Notes: generated by a model from the letters alone, not told the origin. Positions 24,001 to 35,258 are shown, counted from the stretch's first letter. The stretch: DNA of 64,000 nt from Haemaphysalis longicornis (GCA_013339765.2 CM023449.1:227351712-227415711); one strand, 5' to 3'. Translations and numbers: made by a program.

Positions 24001-24591
24001 GCAGACGCTTCCCATCAATATTATGCATGCACTCCACACTCATCTGGCCAAACACACTGGTACTAGCTACATGCTGGACTGGGTTCCTGGTCACGCAGGC
24101 GTTCCGGGCAACGAGCTGGCGCATCAGCTCTCCCGTGCTCCGTCCCAACCGGGAGACTCGGAGACGCCCTGGCCAAATCCTTTCCACCCACCCACGCAAG
24201 CGCGACAAGCCCGTCTCCATCGACGCCAGACTGTGCAACAGTTAATCAGGATAGGCAGACTCTTCCGTCTCCCTCCCACCTGTTACCCCGGGCAGATGCT
24301 TGTCTTATCCGGCAAGCGCAAACGGACAGCCTTCCAACTCCGCACATACTGCATCGACTACAAGGCCATCGCAGCCCTGCGCGGTGCTCCAAGTGCTCTG
24401 GCTTTCCCAATACGCCGCATGTTCTTTGGGACTGTTCTTGTTCGCAACCATCACTCGCAGTTCATCTTAAATCCCTTACACCTCGTCCCTCTTCTCTCCA
24501 AGACTGGCTCGCGCCACCGGAGGGAACAGACCGAGTGGCCTGGTGGCGAGCTTTGGTGGCTCACGTTCGTCAGGTTCTCCCGTCTGTATAG
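21009..24591 (+). pseudogene. I-clade LINE ORF2: endonuclease, RT, RNase H
   Basis: ATG 21009 opens with VQWNCRGLRRK; LLQETHG, AGDFNAHHPDW and GSDHH mark the endonuclease. RT blocks are PPEWKTANIRPIPKPGK (about 22410), FRAHRSTQDT, LDFQKAFD, GVPQGSVLSP and the catalytic YADD (about 22960). RNase H is marked by TYTDASF (about 23785), LSDSQDALR and WVPGHAGVPGN. The tail has a CSKCSG..H....C zinc motif and ends at TAG 24589-24591. The longest open piece is 22288-23475. Frame changes occur near 21350, 21650, 22037, 22390, 23470 and 23900, so it cannot make full-length enzyme. Function by family: target-primed reverse transcription. Confidence 0.85.
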
Positions 24592-25099
24592 ATAATTTTG
24601 TTCCTTTCAGAACCCCGGACTTTGGGGGTCTTTTTCTTTGTTTTTTGTGTGTCAATAAAGTTTACCAACGAAAACGGGCCATGCGGTTCACGATTAATAA
24701 AATGAACTTGCCGCGCGCGGATCTCGTCTGTCGCTATCTTCCGAGGTGCAAGGTCAGTTGTGGTTATCAGTCAGGTACGCGCGAACTAAAGGGTGCCTAT
24801 TTTTTTTTTCTTTGGGTGTCTACGTTAGAGGAGGGCAAGGGGTGCACGCTGCGTCAGATGGCTGATTTCATCCTTTCTTTTTTCTTTTGCTACCCTAAAA
24901 CGATGCCTCAGCTGCGCCGGTCGATTAGCAGACCCGCCGAAAAACCGCACTATAAACGGTATTGTGCTTCGGTCAACCGCAGTTTAAGCGGTATGCTTAT
25001 GCATTGAGTTCTATGGGAGGCAAACCGGTGGTCGCAAAAACCCGCGTTATATCCGGTCCCGCACTATAAGCGGTTACGTTATAAATGGTCTACACTGTA

Positions 25100-25729
25100 C
25101 TTCCCCACAAACCTCTTAGTTTGCAAGCAACCTGCTTTAGCCTCAAAAAGCATACTGGCCTGAGAATTACCGTAGAAATTTTCCTTTCTGATGTTCAATT
25201 TCTTGGCCCTGTACATCTTAAAGGCGTTTTAGCTCCCATTTTTTCTCTCCATTTATTTGCTTCAATTTGCCTTGCCTCTTTTTTGGTTACCTTGGCTGTT
25301 TTGGATTCTCCACTGTTCTTTCCGTATTTCATCGTTAGCCTTCTAGTCTTCCTTAACCACTGCGTGTCCACGCTCTTCAAGTATACGTACCTAAAAACCT
25401 TAGCTGCCCACCTTCGTTGATCCATTGCTCTCAACCCCATGTCAAAACATATTTTACTCTGTGCTTCTCGAACTTCAAACAATGCCCAGCCTATATCTCC
25501 CTGTACTGCTTCGTTAGTTTTTTCCATGCGCGCCTAAGGCCAAACAATCTTCCGGCCTCCGGTTCACTTCAAGGCCTAATAGAACGTCTGATTTTAAGCA
25601 GAGTACAGCATTCACAAATGTGAGACCCGGAAACATTGCTCCTTTCCACATTCCTCTCACTACTTCATATTTGTTATAGCCCAACAGAGCTCTATGCATC
25701 ATTATAAAACATGACATTGGCACCGCCAT
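25100..25729 (-). pseudogene. RTE-type LINE ORF2, C-terminal of RT
   Basis: Two overlapping minus frames (25514-25729 and 25195-25527) give the post-RT region with MWKGAMFPGLTF, AVQGDIGWALFE, DQRRWAAKVFRYVYLK and DTQWLRKTRRL, a pattern I associate with arthropod endonuclease-RT ORFs. A frameshift separates them, and a further piece to 25100 keeps related coding. No catalytic motifs are included. Confidence 0.6.
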
Positions 25730-26078
25730 CTAGTGGGAACGATTAGCACCATGTATTGCATTAACCAGAATTCACACCTCCGCAAATATTCCGATATAAA
25801 ATGAGTAAGACATATTGTAATAATTCTGCAGTTGCCTATACTACCTTGCCCAACACGATTTTAGAAGCATAAAAGAGCTATGCTAGGTCATAAACGCATC
25901 TGAACCATTGGAAGCGTGGTAGGCTGGAGTAGGGAAAAATTGTCATTTATCCTACTCCTGATCATCATTTAGCAAGAATGTAATAAACAACATCAACTAA
26001 GATTACTTGTATGAAGCACCGAGCACAGTGCATTTGCTGTACGGTAAAGTTGCGAAAGAACACCCACCCAAAGTACAG

Positions 26079-26220
26079 AGATATCAAGTGAAAAATATGA
26101 GATGGGCGAAATTTCGAGTCAGGCGCGAAAAACTACGGAAAGGTGGCTGAACCGCCAACCAAAACTGCGGAGATATCAAGAAAAAATTCCTGACGGGCGA
26201 ACTTTCAGGTCAAGCACGGA
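26079..26220. repeat. Imperfect tandem duplication, about 80-bp unit
   Basis: GAGATATCAAG followed by AAAAAT, GGGCGAA.TTTC and CACGGAAAGG-type blocks occurs twice. Interval 25740-26820 otherwise shows no gene. Confidence 0.4.
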
Positions 26221-26821
26221 AAGGACGAATAAGCGACCGCATCTACGCATGAAGAGATGATTCGGTTTATTTTGCTCACTCATATATTTCACCTGTAAAA
26301 GGAGGTGGGCGATGTTTCGGGGAGGGCGTTGTCTGGGAACTTAACGGTAATCTAATCAAGGTGCGAGCGTACATTTCGCTGGTGCAGGAGCTCACTATTA
26401 CATATTACAGTCAGTAGAATTTCTAGCCACTGTATCGCTATGTAGAGACGGTAAAAGTAAGTTACTGTTCACGGAAAGAAACTCTCGCACATGCAAAGTC
26501 AACTTCCGCAATCACCAGTACCTCCTGCTCAAAGTCCGTAAGGACTGAAAAGGTAGCTTAAAAAATAGGGGGCGTGGGCGTCGTCATCTCATGCGTGACC
26601 CACGCGCTGAAGTAACCACGGTAACGACAACGTTGTAAACCAGCGGGTAGAACCGGCGCCGTCAAAAATCACGGACATAGAAGAGAATTCCGGCAGCCAA
26701 TTATGAAATGAGCGCTTCGCCTCGGACAAGGTCGGACTTCTACGTCATTGCAAGCCGCTGAGCCAACAAATAGTTCTCTCACCAGAGTAATAACTTTTGT
26801 TAGCGTGAGTGAATATGCTTA

Positions 26822-27402
26822 CCGTACTTATCCGATTGTAACATGCACCCGATTTTCCTGGCCAAAAACCGAAAAAAACTTGCCCCTCGGATTGTAACGC
26901 GCACGGAACTTTGTGACCCAGAGAAAACAAATGCAAGAGAAACGGGCGATTTATTTCCCGAAGTAATCTCACTCATCTCACTCCTCATAGCTCTCCTCTG
27001 ACCACAACATCTCGTCCTCGGTGCTGTCAAGAGCTTTCGCAATGCCACACTTCTGAACGAACGTTCAACCGTGGTCGATGGGATCGTGGCCCACACCTCG
27101 CATGCCGATCCCGCGAGCTTCTCCAAAGGCGCATGCTTCAGCCGACCGCTCGTTTTGAAAGCGTGGGAGCCGCTGCTGCCATTGCTGTTATCAAACGCGC
27201 AAGTGGAACGATTTGACGATTTGTGTGAATGCCGATAGAAAAGCCTGGGCGCCTAGGCTTCCTGCGTCTGAAAAATCATTGCAAAAAGCTTTGGCGCCAT
27301 GTTGAGATGGCGATGGAGGGACAAAATTTCCGCCGTTTCGGAAGTTTCTGTTTCATATCTGATTCTAGCGCGCATGCGATTTTTCGGCCTAGGTAAGTAT
27401 GA
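26822..27402 (-). mobile_element. Pogo-like element, inverted copy of the 15043 family
   Basis: The left end CCGTACTTATCCGATTG and the right end ending GGTAAGTATGA are flanked by TA. About 40 bp of the right subterminal region is deleted relative to 15043. The minus strand keeps TIPSTTVERSFR, then, one base shifted, CGIAKALDSTEDEM and an acidic tail to a stop. This is the C-terminus of a pogo/Tigger transposase and is better preserved than in the 15043 copy. Confidence 0.8.
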
Positions 27403-28650
27403 TACTATTTTTGGACTTGCTCTACAAGAACTATAGAGTAGATTTCTGACACAAACAAAAACACTTTGAAATCCATCTCAGGACCCCTTTAATTAAACAC
27501 AAGGTGGCGACTCTTGTCCACAAGCATCGTGCAATGTATCTACCAATGGATGGTCGGAGACAACCCCAAGACGCCAGCTGGCTGCCTGCACAGACTGGCT
27601 CGTGACGATCTGCTCATGGTCGTTCTATGCTTGGCGCTCGCATTCTGATGACATGGTTGTGCGAGTGTTTAAGAGGTGCTTCATAAGCTGTTCTCCCGAC
27701 TGCACCTAAGTAGACTGACTGTGTGGCAGGCAGCCAGACAGAAGCAGTCATCCTACAAGATTTCCCACAGCTCTAACGAGTAACCTGAGACGAAAAAAGT
27801 GCTTGCAGCCTCAATGAAATGATGTTGCGCATGTAATGTTTTTCTTTTCAATTTCTGGGTTGCAAAGTAAGGGGGTCGGCCTAAATTCCGGCTTGACCTA
27901 TATTCTGAATTATACGGTGGTACCATGCCTAAATCCCTGGCGCTTAAAACAGCGCCACGAGTTATGAATGTATGGCCGAGCTGGAGATCTAATGAATCTT
28001 GCATTGATGAATTGCGGGAGCGTTGACCGGTCAAAGGTTAAGATCAGGTGTTTGGTACGGAAATCTTTGTTTTCTCTGCGAATGGTTATACACTTCACTG
28101 CTGTTATGCCCTGACTTCGAAGCCCTCGAGCAGATAAAATTCGGTTTTGTTCATTAGGTCAAGATCTGATCACGCCCTGTGAGCCGTTAAGGCTGCGGTG
28201 GGGTGTGACCCTGATGTCAAGACCTGCAATGCGGGTCTGGCTCACGACATTTGTTGCCTCCACATACAGTTCTCCCGTTCTCTATTTCCTTGCTTTGTAG
28301 GACCCTCCGATTATTCCTGGTATGAACAATAAGATCAAGAACACGGACAGTGAGGCAGCAGGCTTTTCTTTTTCAACAAATTTATCTGGTTTTGGGAAAG
28401 CAATTGCTGGAAAGAGCAGAAATAAATCTCCGGTGCTGGTCCGATCATGTTTTGGGGGGTTTTCGATTTAAGATATGGCATAGAAAAAAAGTACGGGACG
28501 GGGGTTCTTTCTTCTCCAGCTTTACCCTGATGGCTAAAGAGGTCCCGGAGATTCCTGCCTGGTAAACAGACAGAGAGCCCATCGGCTGGAGCTTGACCAA
28601 GGCTCCTACGGCCACCATTCGCGGTTTCTTATCCTCCACCTATAAACATA
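27403..28650. other. No recognisable gene
   Basis: Short open frames only. 28560-28650 lies directly downstream of the zinc-finger relic and has no finger coding. No repeat ends were defined. Confidence 0.4.
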
Positions 28651-28979
28651 TCACCACGGTTGATTACTTATATTTGGGGGTTCGGGGTCCGCGGTGTCAC
28701 CAATACCGCGAAATTGAATACCCAAGGTGCCCCGTGTGGGCCTCTTGCCCGTGTGGCTGCGCACATGGCTCACCAGGTGGGACTTCTGGGCAAAGGCCCC
28801 CGAGCACAGGAGGCAACGGAAGGGTCTCTCACCCGAGTGGATGCGCTGGTGGATCTTCAGATGGCTTGGGCGCGCTGTCATGAAGCTGCACTGGGGGCGG
28901 TGCAGCAGCCGGCGACCCGGCTGGGGGTCGTGCTGCACCCTGTGGCCATTCACAGAAGAGGGAGAGGCAGAGGAGGAGC
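28651..28979 (-). pseudogene. C2H2 zinc-finger exon relic (copy 2)
   Basis: The exon begins at a CTGCAG acceptor above 28979 in the same phase as its paralogues, with a Ser-rich leader. The first finger has lost its first cysteine: the usual LLxCxQC reads LLHRPQC. The second finger (CLLC..H..H) is complete, with contact residues Q,S,H,S. Homology then stops at HTGKRP and a 25-residue unrelated tail runs to TGA at 28651-28653. Two normal downstream fingers are missing. Upstream intron sequence to about 29290 still aligns with 61130-61430. It is probably a decayed paralogue, though a one-finger product cannot be excluded. Confidence 0.7.
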
Positions 28980-29099
28980 CTGCAGCAAGGAGAAAGGGAA
29001 CAAACTGAAATCCCTTCCGCTGACACAGTGCCAGTGCACCAGCAGCGAGGCTTTGAAGATTAGAAGTCTTTCTTAGGCTACTTGAACAGCTAACTTCCG

Positions 29100-30821
29100 G
29101 TCAGCCCGTCTGACCCTCGACTCAGCCTTCTGGCCACAGTTGAATACATTCGTCAGGAAAAAGTATGTGTCGACATAACTGCTCCAAACAACTACAGCTA
29201 CCGGTTACAACTACAACTACATCTACACACGCCCTCATTATTTGTCACAAAGGAAACCTCAGGCACATTCAAGCCACAATGTAAATATTTACACGGCAGG
29301 ACCCATGTTCTTTGAAATAACAATAGACCTCGTTTTTTTTTTTAATATCTGGGGAAAAGAACCAGTGCATTAAAACTGACGCAGAAAGACCTCATCATGT
29401 GCGAGATAAAACCAAGCACAAAAGAACAGAGCTCGTGTTCATGCTGTTGTAGGCAGGGCAATGAACAACAGATAAAAAGGGTGCACGCTGTCCCAGGAGA
29501 TGGGCACGAGCTGTGACATGGCAGCAAAACTGAACCGCAATGAATAAACCTCTATTTAACTCATCGAACCGCAGCAAGAGGGCCGGGGATAGCGCGAGGG
29601 GTTGGAGCAAGTCGAGTTATATTACAGGGGTGACAGATGACCATCGTGTTTCGTTGGCATTTGCAGCGAACCAAGCAAAAATGGGGCCAATTTTTTTTAG
29701 ACTATTTTGGATCCTACCAGAAACAATCGTGTCTCTGATTCACCATCAACAAATTAACCAGGTAAGGTTCCATCCAACGCAATCATGCAAAAAATCAGCG
29801 AACACGAAGCTGTTGCTCGCAAAATGCACCTAAAAGGACACCAAAGCAAATTAGCCCTGGCTCTATTTGTGGCGGCACTGTAAAGTATCTTCCGCGTGAT
29901 TAACTGATTATTAGGCAATCTAGAGTTTCGATTTGTTTCTAGCACATGGCAGAACATAAAACTTCATATACTGACCACAGCGACCCTATCAACTACGCCA
30001 ATGATGCCATACTAGTTTGAAATCTGTTGCCGTGCTATGTCAGGCTTCAAAGCTTTAGCCTTTTCCTTGTTTCTTAGGATGGACTGTTTAATACAAAGAC
30101 ATTAGTCAATTCGGTAGGTCCAACACCTGGTATCGCTGTGATAGAGACAGTGCACAATGTGGCTGAAGGATGGCTTGCACACACAAAAGAAATGCCAGCA
30201 TCTCACAGAACGTTAAAAGGTGAAGGAGTGCTGAAATTGATGGCGTTTTTCTCACCAAAGCTCCCATACACAAAGTAAAGCTACCGAATAAAAAAAAATT
30301 GAGCAACTGTGGATGTGGCTGGGAATCAAACCTAGAGCCTCCAAAATGTTAGACACGCACGCAACTAAGAGTGCACCCAGTGAATGCGTTGTGCGAAATG
30401 CCCGCTATGCTCGGTGTTTGACAGCAGTGCCTTCATGCAGCATCTACTGAAACCTGCATTCATATAGCAATGTCCCAACAGATGGTGCGCGGCCAGTGCG
30501 TACATGGGGAAAGAAAAAATGCACGGGAAGTTACAATGAGTGGCCACATTTGGCAACGGCACATTAATGCGTTTGCATTCACTGCTTCACGAGGCGTCCA
30601 TGTACTTTGCATTTGCTCACTGCACGTTAAACAAGCTAGCACACCATAAAATTTACCCCTGAGGTCTTTCCAGGGTGTCGTCATGGTCAATATAAGCAAT
30701 TCAGCTGGCAAGTGGTGCCGGGAAGACAGCCCCTTTGACCGCAATTTCTATTAAGATATGGGTGTAAATCACTCATAAATGCTGAAAACCTAGCTTACAA
30801 ATTTTAGAAGGCAATGTTTAT
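29100..30821. other. Zinc-finger intron homology, then no recognisable gene
   Basis: 29010-29290 is homologous to the intron at 61150-61430. Beyond that, no domain is recognised. At 30310-30380 a minus-strand GGTTTGATTCCCAG box suggests a degenerate tRNA-like repeat. Confidence 0.4.
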
Positions 30822-30835
30822 AACTGACCTAAGTG

Positions 30836-31078
30836 ATTGATTGATTGATTGTAGGGTTTAACGCGCCGACGCAACGCAGGCGATGAGGCGCGCCGTAGTG
30901 GAGGGCTCCGGATTAATTTGACCACCTGGGGATCTTTAACGTGCGCCGAAATCTCGTACACACAGGCGTTTTTGCTTTTCGCCTCCATCAGAAAAGCGGC
31001 CGCCGCGGCCGGGAATCGAACCCGCGACTTCGTGCTCAGCAGCGCAACGCCTTAGCCACTGAGCCACCGCGGCGGGTT
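30836..31078 (-). mobile_element. tRNA-derived SINE, full length
   Basis: On the minus strand it starts with a tRNA-like head: A box GTGGCTCAGTGGCTAAGG and B box GGGTTCGATTCCC. A body follows with GATTTCGGCGCACGTTAAAG and CTCCGGATTAA-type sequence (inverse), and the tail is (AATC)n. A perfect 14-bp duplication, AACTGACCTAAGTG, flanks it at 30822-30835 and 31079-31092. The polymerase III promoter appears intact. Related, truncated copies are at 47979-48184 and 54917-55113. It is similar in design to tick SINEs such as Ruka; identity with that family was not tested. Confidence 0.9.
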
Positions 31079-31092
31079 AACTGACCTAAGTG

Positions 31093-32395
31093 TCCTTTTA
31101 GGCTATAAGAAATAAAATTCTAGAAGCTGGATTACAAATACCTACGCAATGGCAAATGAATGAAATTTCTGCCATGCTTCACTTATAAAGTACCAGATCG
31201 AGTAAAAATTTATCATAGACCCATGGCATTCTTCATACACGACCCAAGTACATCATTGAAACACGTCCAAATAGCAACAGTTGAGCACATCAGACATCTG
31301 TGAGACGACAACCACAGCAGCATCAGCTGGCAAAATGAAGGACACTGAACAAGGATGACCAACAATGGAAATAATAGAACAGTTCATAACAAATAAGAGA
31401 GCAGCTCAAGCACTGATGAATTTAGAAGAACCTCTTGGTAGTACCAAATGTTGCTAGAACCTTCACTTGTAACACAACAACAAATATTTAAGAGTGGCCT
31501 TCTGTCTGGGTGAAGAGTTGGCACATTCCTTCTCAGCAGATGGCACAGCGAGGCTCAGACACATGGTAGGACCAGATGAGACAGTGGAGAGGAGATGAGT
31601 AGACTGCTCGGTCATGCACAACGGACTCGAAGATTGTGGCCAGGCCAGAATGCAGATGGTGGGCCTTTTCAACACGATCTTTTAGTCCCAGCAGCTCAGG
31701 GGTTCACTGGCGAGACTAATGCCTGCAAATATGAAGCACGATACACCAAGCCACTTCAGTTTTGCGAAGTCACAAAAGCTTATTCTACAAGCCGCCGTGC
31801 GGGCCAGGGGTGCTTTGACGACGGCTTGACAATTAGCAATTGCAACAAGAAGATCGATACACAACTGGCGTCGTGTGTTTTAGTCTCTTGGAGCTTGACC
31901 GTCAAGTGTTATCGCAACAACTAAGGTGGGGCACACTGCTCCGGGAAGCACAGTAGCTCTTTCGATTTGCTAGGTAGGACGTGACTCTGGAGAGAGAGAA
32001 AATTACTTCTGTTTCACTCTTACTGGCACCTCGCTGACGACAGCTTCGTTTGCGCTGCCGGGCTTAGTGCGAATTTCGCAACCCAAGCGTTAAAATGAAC
32101 CGCGCCGAAACTTGACTCGGAAAATGCGAGCAACAAAGACAGCGCAAGTGAGGCACGGCGTTTATGAACGCATGTCGGCCCAGTTTTCCAGCGCAACCAC
32201 CCATATGCGGAATGAAGGACACGGATACGTGCGCAAATAAATTATCCGAGGTTACTCACGCCTTGAGCAAACATTAGCAAACTGGGCGTGTACTTGCGCG
32301 TTGCCGAATGGACCCCATTATATACGTCAATTTCCGGCCAGCGAACGTCACTCCTGAAAAAAAAGGAAAGCTGGGGCTCGATTCTCTAACGCGAC
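31093..32395. other. No recognisable gene
   Basis: Short frames only. From about 32030 the sequence becomes CpG-richer, without a clear promoter or exon. Confidence 0.4.
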
Positions 32396-32399
32396 GGTC

Positions 32400-32573
32400 A
32401 TCGTTTTGAAGCGACACGGTGTTTGTAAGCAAATGCATCTACTCATCGGTTGTGGCAGGCGCGCCGTTTGTTCTCTTGTTTTCCACCGCTTCAAGCAACG
32501 CCCAAATCCAAGAACAGATGCAACAATAGGTAAATGCATTTGCACGCCAACACCGTTTCACTTCGAAACGACA
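32400..32573. repeat. Foldback repeat with about 48-nt arms
   Basis: The left arm includes ACGGTGTTTGTAAGCAAATG, and the right arm at 32522-32570 is its imperfect inverse. Additional weaker inverted matches continue inward. It is probably a small palindromic MITE; no target duplication was seen. Confidence 0.45.
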
Positions 32574-33153
32574 CCCGTCCCAATGGACTTCCTGAAGTTA
32601 GTTGACAAACACAGACACAGTCAAAGCAGCGGCATTGCACTGTAAACAAAGGGCCGGGCGCCGCCATCATTGATGCCATCTCGATACGTCCATTCCTAAC
32701 ATAGCAGAGCGACATAAAATTCTTGATATCGACAACACGACATTGAAAAGAGGAAGGCCCGAAATAACAAGTAGAGTATTTGGAGTTAACAACACGGTGA
32801 CGGTTCCGCTAAAGCGTAAAGTGCGCGCGAAGCGGTATTTCGCACTTATCTCTCGCATGCGCCCCGTCGCTACAGCAACAGAGGCGCGTCGTCGCCTTTC
32901 AGAACACCGCGGCGCCAAATTCAAGCAGGAGGGCGCGGTGTTGTAGCGCGGTGCACATCGAAACGCGCCGTCGAGAAGCAGCGAGAAGCATTGTCGCCGC
33001 ATTTATGAGGGCGATAAATAAATGCGAAAGTAAAGCGCGAGGCATGCGGCACATTCAGCTCTGCCTCGCGACGAACAGCTTATCGGACGATTCGTGTCAA
33101 AGAATTCGGTATGCGATGGCTTTGGCTAGGCTAAGGAGCTAGCATGAGCTTTG

Positions 33154-33708
33154 TAGTGGCTGGTCATCGATTACAAAATCAATCCGATTAATCTATAGGA
33201 CTTAATCAATTATTTGATGGGTTAATCAGTGGTACCAGAAACTACCTTTTGAGTTCGAATTCCTTTGGTTTTTTTTTTTTTTGTTTTTTTGCTTGTTTGC
33301 TATGGTATATATTCCACACGTACGGAAGAGTCATTTATTGAATTTAAAGTAAATATATCGTGTGTGGTTGTCCAGATTGCGCGCTAAACAGACCCTCGCG
33401 TAGTAGATGCGGCTGGCATACGGTGGCTAGAACACCTGCTTAGTGTCGCTGTTTCTCAAAGAAGCGAACCAGGCACCTTATATTATGTCGTTTCCACTTC
33501 AAACGTGCGGTTTTAATTATGGCATATATACGAGCTGGCTGTTATGTTGTAAGGCGACAGCGTAAGATAATCTAACGCAGATTTTGGGTAGCTTGATTTC
33601 TGGTTTTATGCACTCACGTAAGGTGAGCCGATTAAAAGCTAAATTTTTTTATCGCGATTAAGGCATTAACCGATTAATCAGTAGGGTAATCTATCAATCA
33701 GCCCCCTG
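33154..33708. mobile_element. MITE-like element with TAGTGGCTG / CAGGGGGCTG ends
   Basis: Inverted ends carry GGCTG..GAT and repeated CGATTAAT motifs. Flanks GAGCTTTG and TAGCTTTC match at 6 of 8 positions, suggesting an 8-bp duplication as in hAT. It contains a T-rich run at 33268-33288 and no coding. Confidence 0.5.
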
Positions 33709-33786
33709 TAGCTTTCATCACAATGGTCGCGTGATACTATCGATGACCTTGGATGTCCAACTTATACCGTAGCGATCGAGGCACGG

Positions 33787-33940
33787 CCGTAGCCAGAAAT
33801 TTTTTTCGGGGGGGGGGGGGGGGGGTATAGATTTTGGGCAGGGGGTAGTTTGCTGAAAGCAGCACTAAGTATTGCTTACGTGCTGCCTGGAAAAAATTGA
33901 TTTCGGGAGGGTTTCGAACCCCCCCCCCCCCCCCCCTCCC
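33787..33940. repeat. Paired poly-G and poly-C tracts
   Basis: Eighteen G at 33808-33825 and eighteen C at 33919-33936 face each other around about 93 bp, preceded by CCGTAGCCAGAAATTTTTTT. A similar CGTCCGCAGAACTTTTTGC plus G-tract occurs at 35190. This suggests a repeat family with G-rich termini. Confidence 0.5.
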
Positions 33941-33999
33941 CTGGATTGAGGACCCGACTTCATGATGCAAGCACGCGACAGTGTCATTTGCAGGATACA

Positions 34000-34765
34000 T
34001 ATGCTTTATTTTGCTTGTCCTCTTTTTATTCCATGAAAATATTATATTACACGTGTGTTGTGTAAGGGAAAGGTAATTCTGGTTAGTTGCTCAACGAGTA
34101 GGAACTTTTTAGGTGTGGCCAGTGTCACTAAAGGAGGAAATCCACATATGGCAGTTCTGGTTTAGTAATTACTGTTGCGAGACATTTGCATGCATGCCTA
34201 GCTGTGTACCGGGTACCCCACACACATATATATTAAACAAAACAGGTCTTATTTGTCAAATGTAATGAACATGTGCCGTGCTTTAATCGCTCTTCGCAGT
34301 TTTATCTGCCACAAACTTTGGTGCAACAAGTCGCTGGACTGGCTTGGTATATTGCCTCGCAAGTTTAAATACATGCAATGCAAGAAATGCAATATTAAAA
34401 AAGGAATTGTCTCTGGTCAATTCGCCCTCTGGTCACATCAATTAAGTTTAATGGGCAATTTTATCCTTGCTGCATTTTTTTGTTTGACATTTCGGGATCC
34501 CTCAAGTAATAAACACTATAAGCATTGTTTGAGTTTTGGATATACCCTGCATCCACACTGTATACGTACAAAATTAGGAAAAATGAAATTAGGAAATCAT
34601 CAATTGCACGACATGTGATAACTGAAATACACTATCAGACATCACATCAAGGCTTGTGCAAATACACTTTTTTAATGAATGGATAGTTCATGAGTGCCAT
34701 AATTTGTCGTTGAAGCATTTTGATTAACATAACCCAGCCGAGTCAACGAGTACCTGAAAAAAAAA
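34000..34765. other. No recognisable gene
   Basis: AT-rich. One 121-codon frame (34253-34618) has no recognisable domain and low-complexity composition; I do not call it. Confidence 0.35.
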
Positions 34766-34769
34766 AAAA

Positions 34770-35185
34770 AGATATGCTCAAGGCCCCTCACTGAACGAAG
34801 ACAGACCTCATCGTCGGAGCAACCCTGCCACGAGCCTCAACAAAAGAAGCGGAAGAACTAGCTGTAGCCTTAGCTCTTTCACAAACGAAGGCAACAGTCA
34901 TAATTACTGACTCCCAAGAAGTATGCAGGAGTCTCACGTCGGGATGGGTAGCTCCAATGACATACCGCATATTGTCAAGCAAGCCACCAGACAGGGTAGT
35001 CGAAGTGGTGTGGGCGCCGGCCCATTCCTCCATGGAGGGCAATGATCAAGCCCACCTCAAGGCCCGAGGTTTCGTCGACCAGGCCGCGGAGGACTCAAAT
35101 GAACCTATGCCACTCACGACGTACCAGGAAATTACAGAGCACTACAGACTCGGTCGCAGAACACTTCCACTGCCCCACCCACAAC
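34770..35185 (+). pseudogene. LINE RNase H fragment
   Basis: One frame encodes AVALALSQ, VIITDSQEVCRSL and VVWAPAHSSMEGNDQAH, the later motifs of the RNase H domain of I-type LINEs. The first catalytic Asp block is degraded, and an early stop lies before 34800. It ends at the G-rich repeat from 35190. Confidence 0.65.
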
Positions 35186-35189
35186 CAAG

Positions 35190-35230
35190 GGCGTCCGCAG
35201 AACTTTTTGCAAGGGGGGGCATCCATTAGC

Positions 35231-35258
<28 letters not shown>
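35190..35258. repeat. G-rich repeat with a 28-nt poly-G
   Basis: GGGCGTCCGCAGAACTTTTT leads into a G7 run and then 28 consecutive G at 35231-35258. It is related to the repeat at 33787. Confidence 0.5.

Larger units (their letters stand above)
18769..24667 (+). mobile_element. I-clade LINE, nearly full length (5.9 kb)
   Basis: A 9-bp duplication, ACGAAAACG, flanks it at 18760-18768 and 24668-24676. It has a 138-bp 5' leader, an ORF1 with zinc knuckles, an ORF2 with endonuclease, RT, RNase H and a CCHC tail, and a 3' end reading AATAAAGTTTACCA. An RNase H domain in ORF2 supports the I superclade. Multiple frameshifts make it inactive, but length and target duplication suggest recent insertion relative to its hosts. 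Confidence 0.85.
18226..25097. mobile_element. Pogo-like MITE carrying a nested LINE
   Basis: The left end CAGTGTAGACCGCTTATAAC and the right inverted end GTTATAAATGGTCTACACTG are flanked by TA at 18224-18225 and 25098-25099. Secondary CCGCACTATAAGCGG motifs lie inside both ends. Without the LINE at 18769-24667 it would be about 960 bp. No transposase is seen. An (ATT)n run lies at 18582-18599. Confidence 0.8.
17985..25730 (-). mobile_element. RTE-type LINE 3' part, interrupted by a nested block
   Basis: Minus-strand ORF2 C-terminal coding is present at 25730-25100 and resumes at 18225-17985. The two pieces join in frame across the TA target site of the element at 18226-25097. Together they give a Cys-rich C-terminal domain: CVVCGK lies at the start of the lower piece and HIVLEC follows. 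It is the oldest layer of the nest. 5' portions (endonuclease, most of RT) are not in the window. Confidence 0.7.

Noticed and set aside
26800..27126. A single intact protein on the minus strand
   Set aside because: The frame starts in the transposase tail and shifts register partway; the true tail is in the neighbouring frame, so it is a remnant.
29540..29833. 97-codon plus-strand frame
   Set aside because: No domain, no conserved context, and no clear splice or repeat relation.
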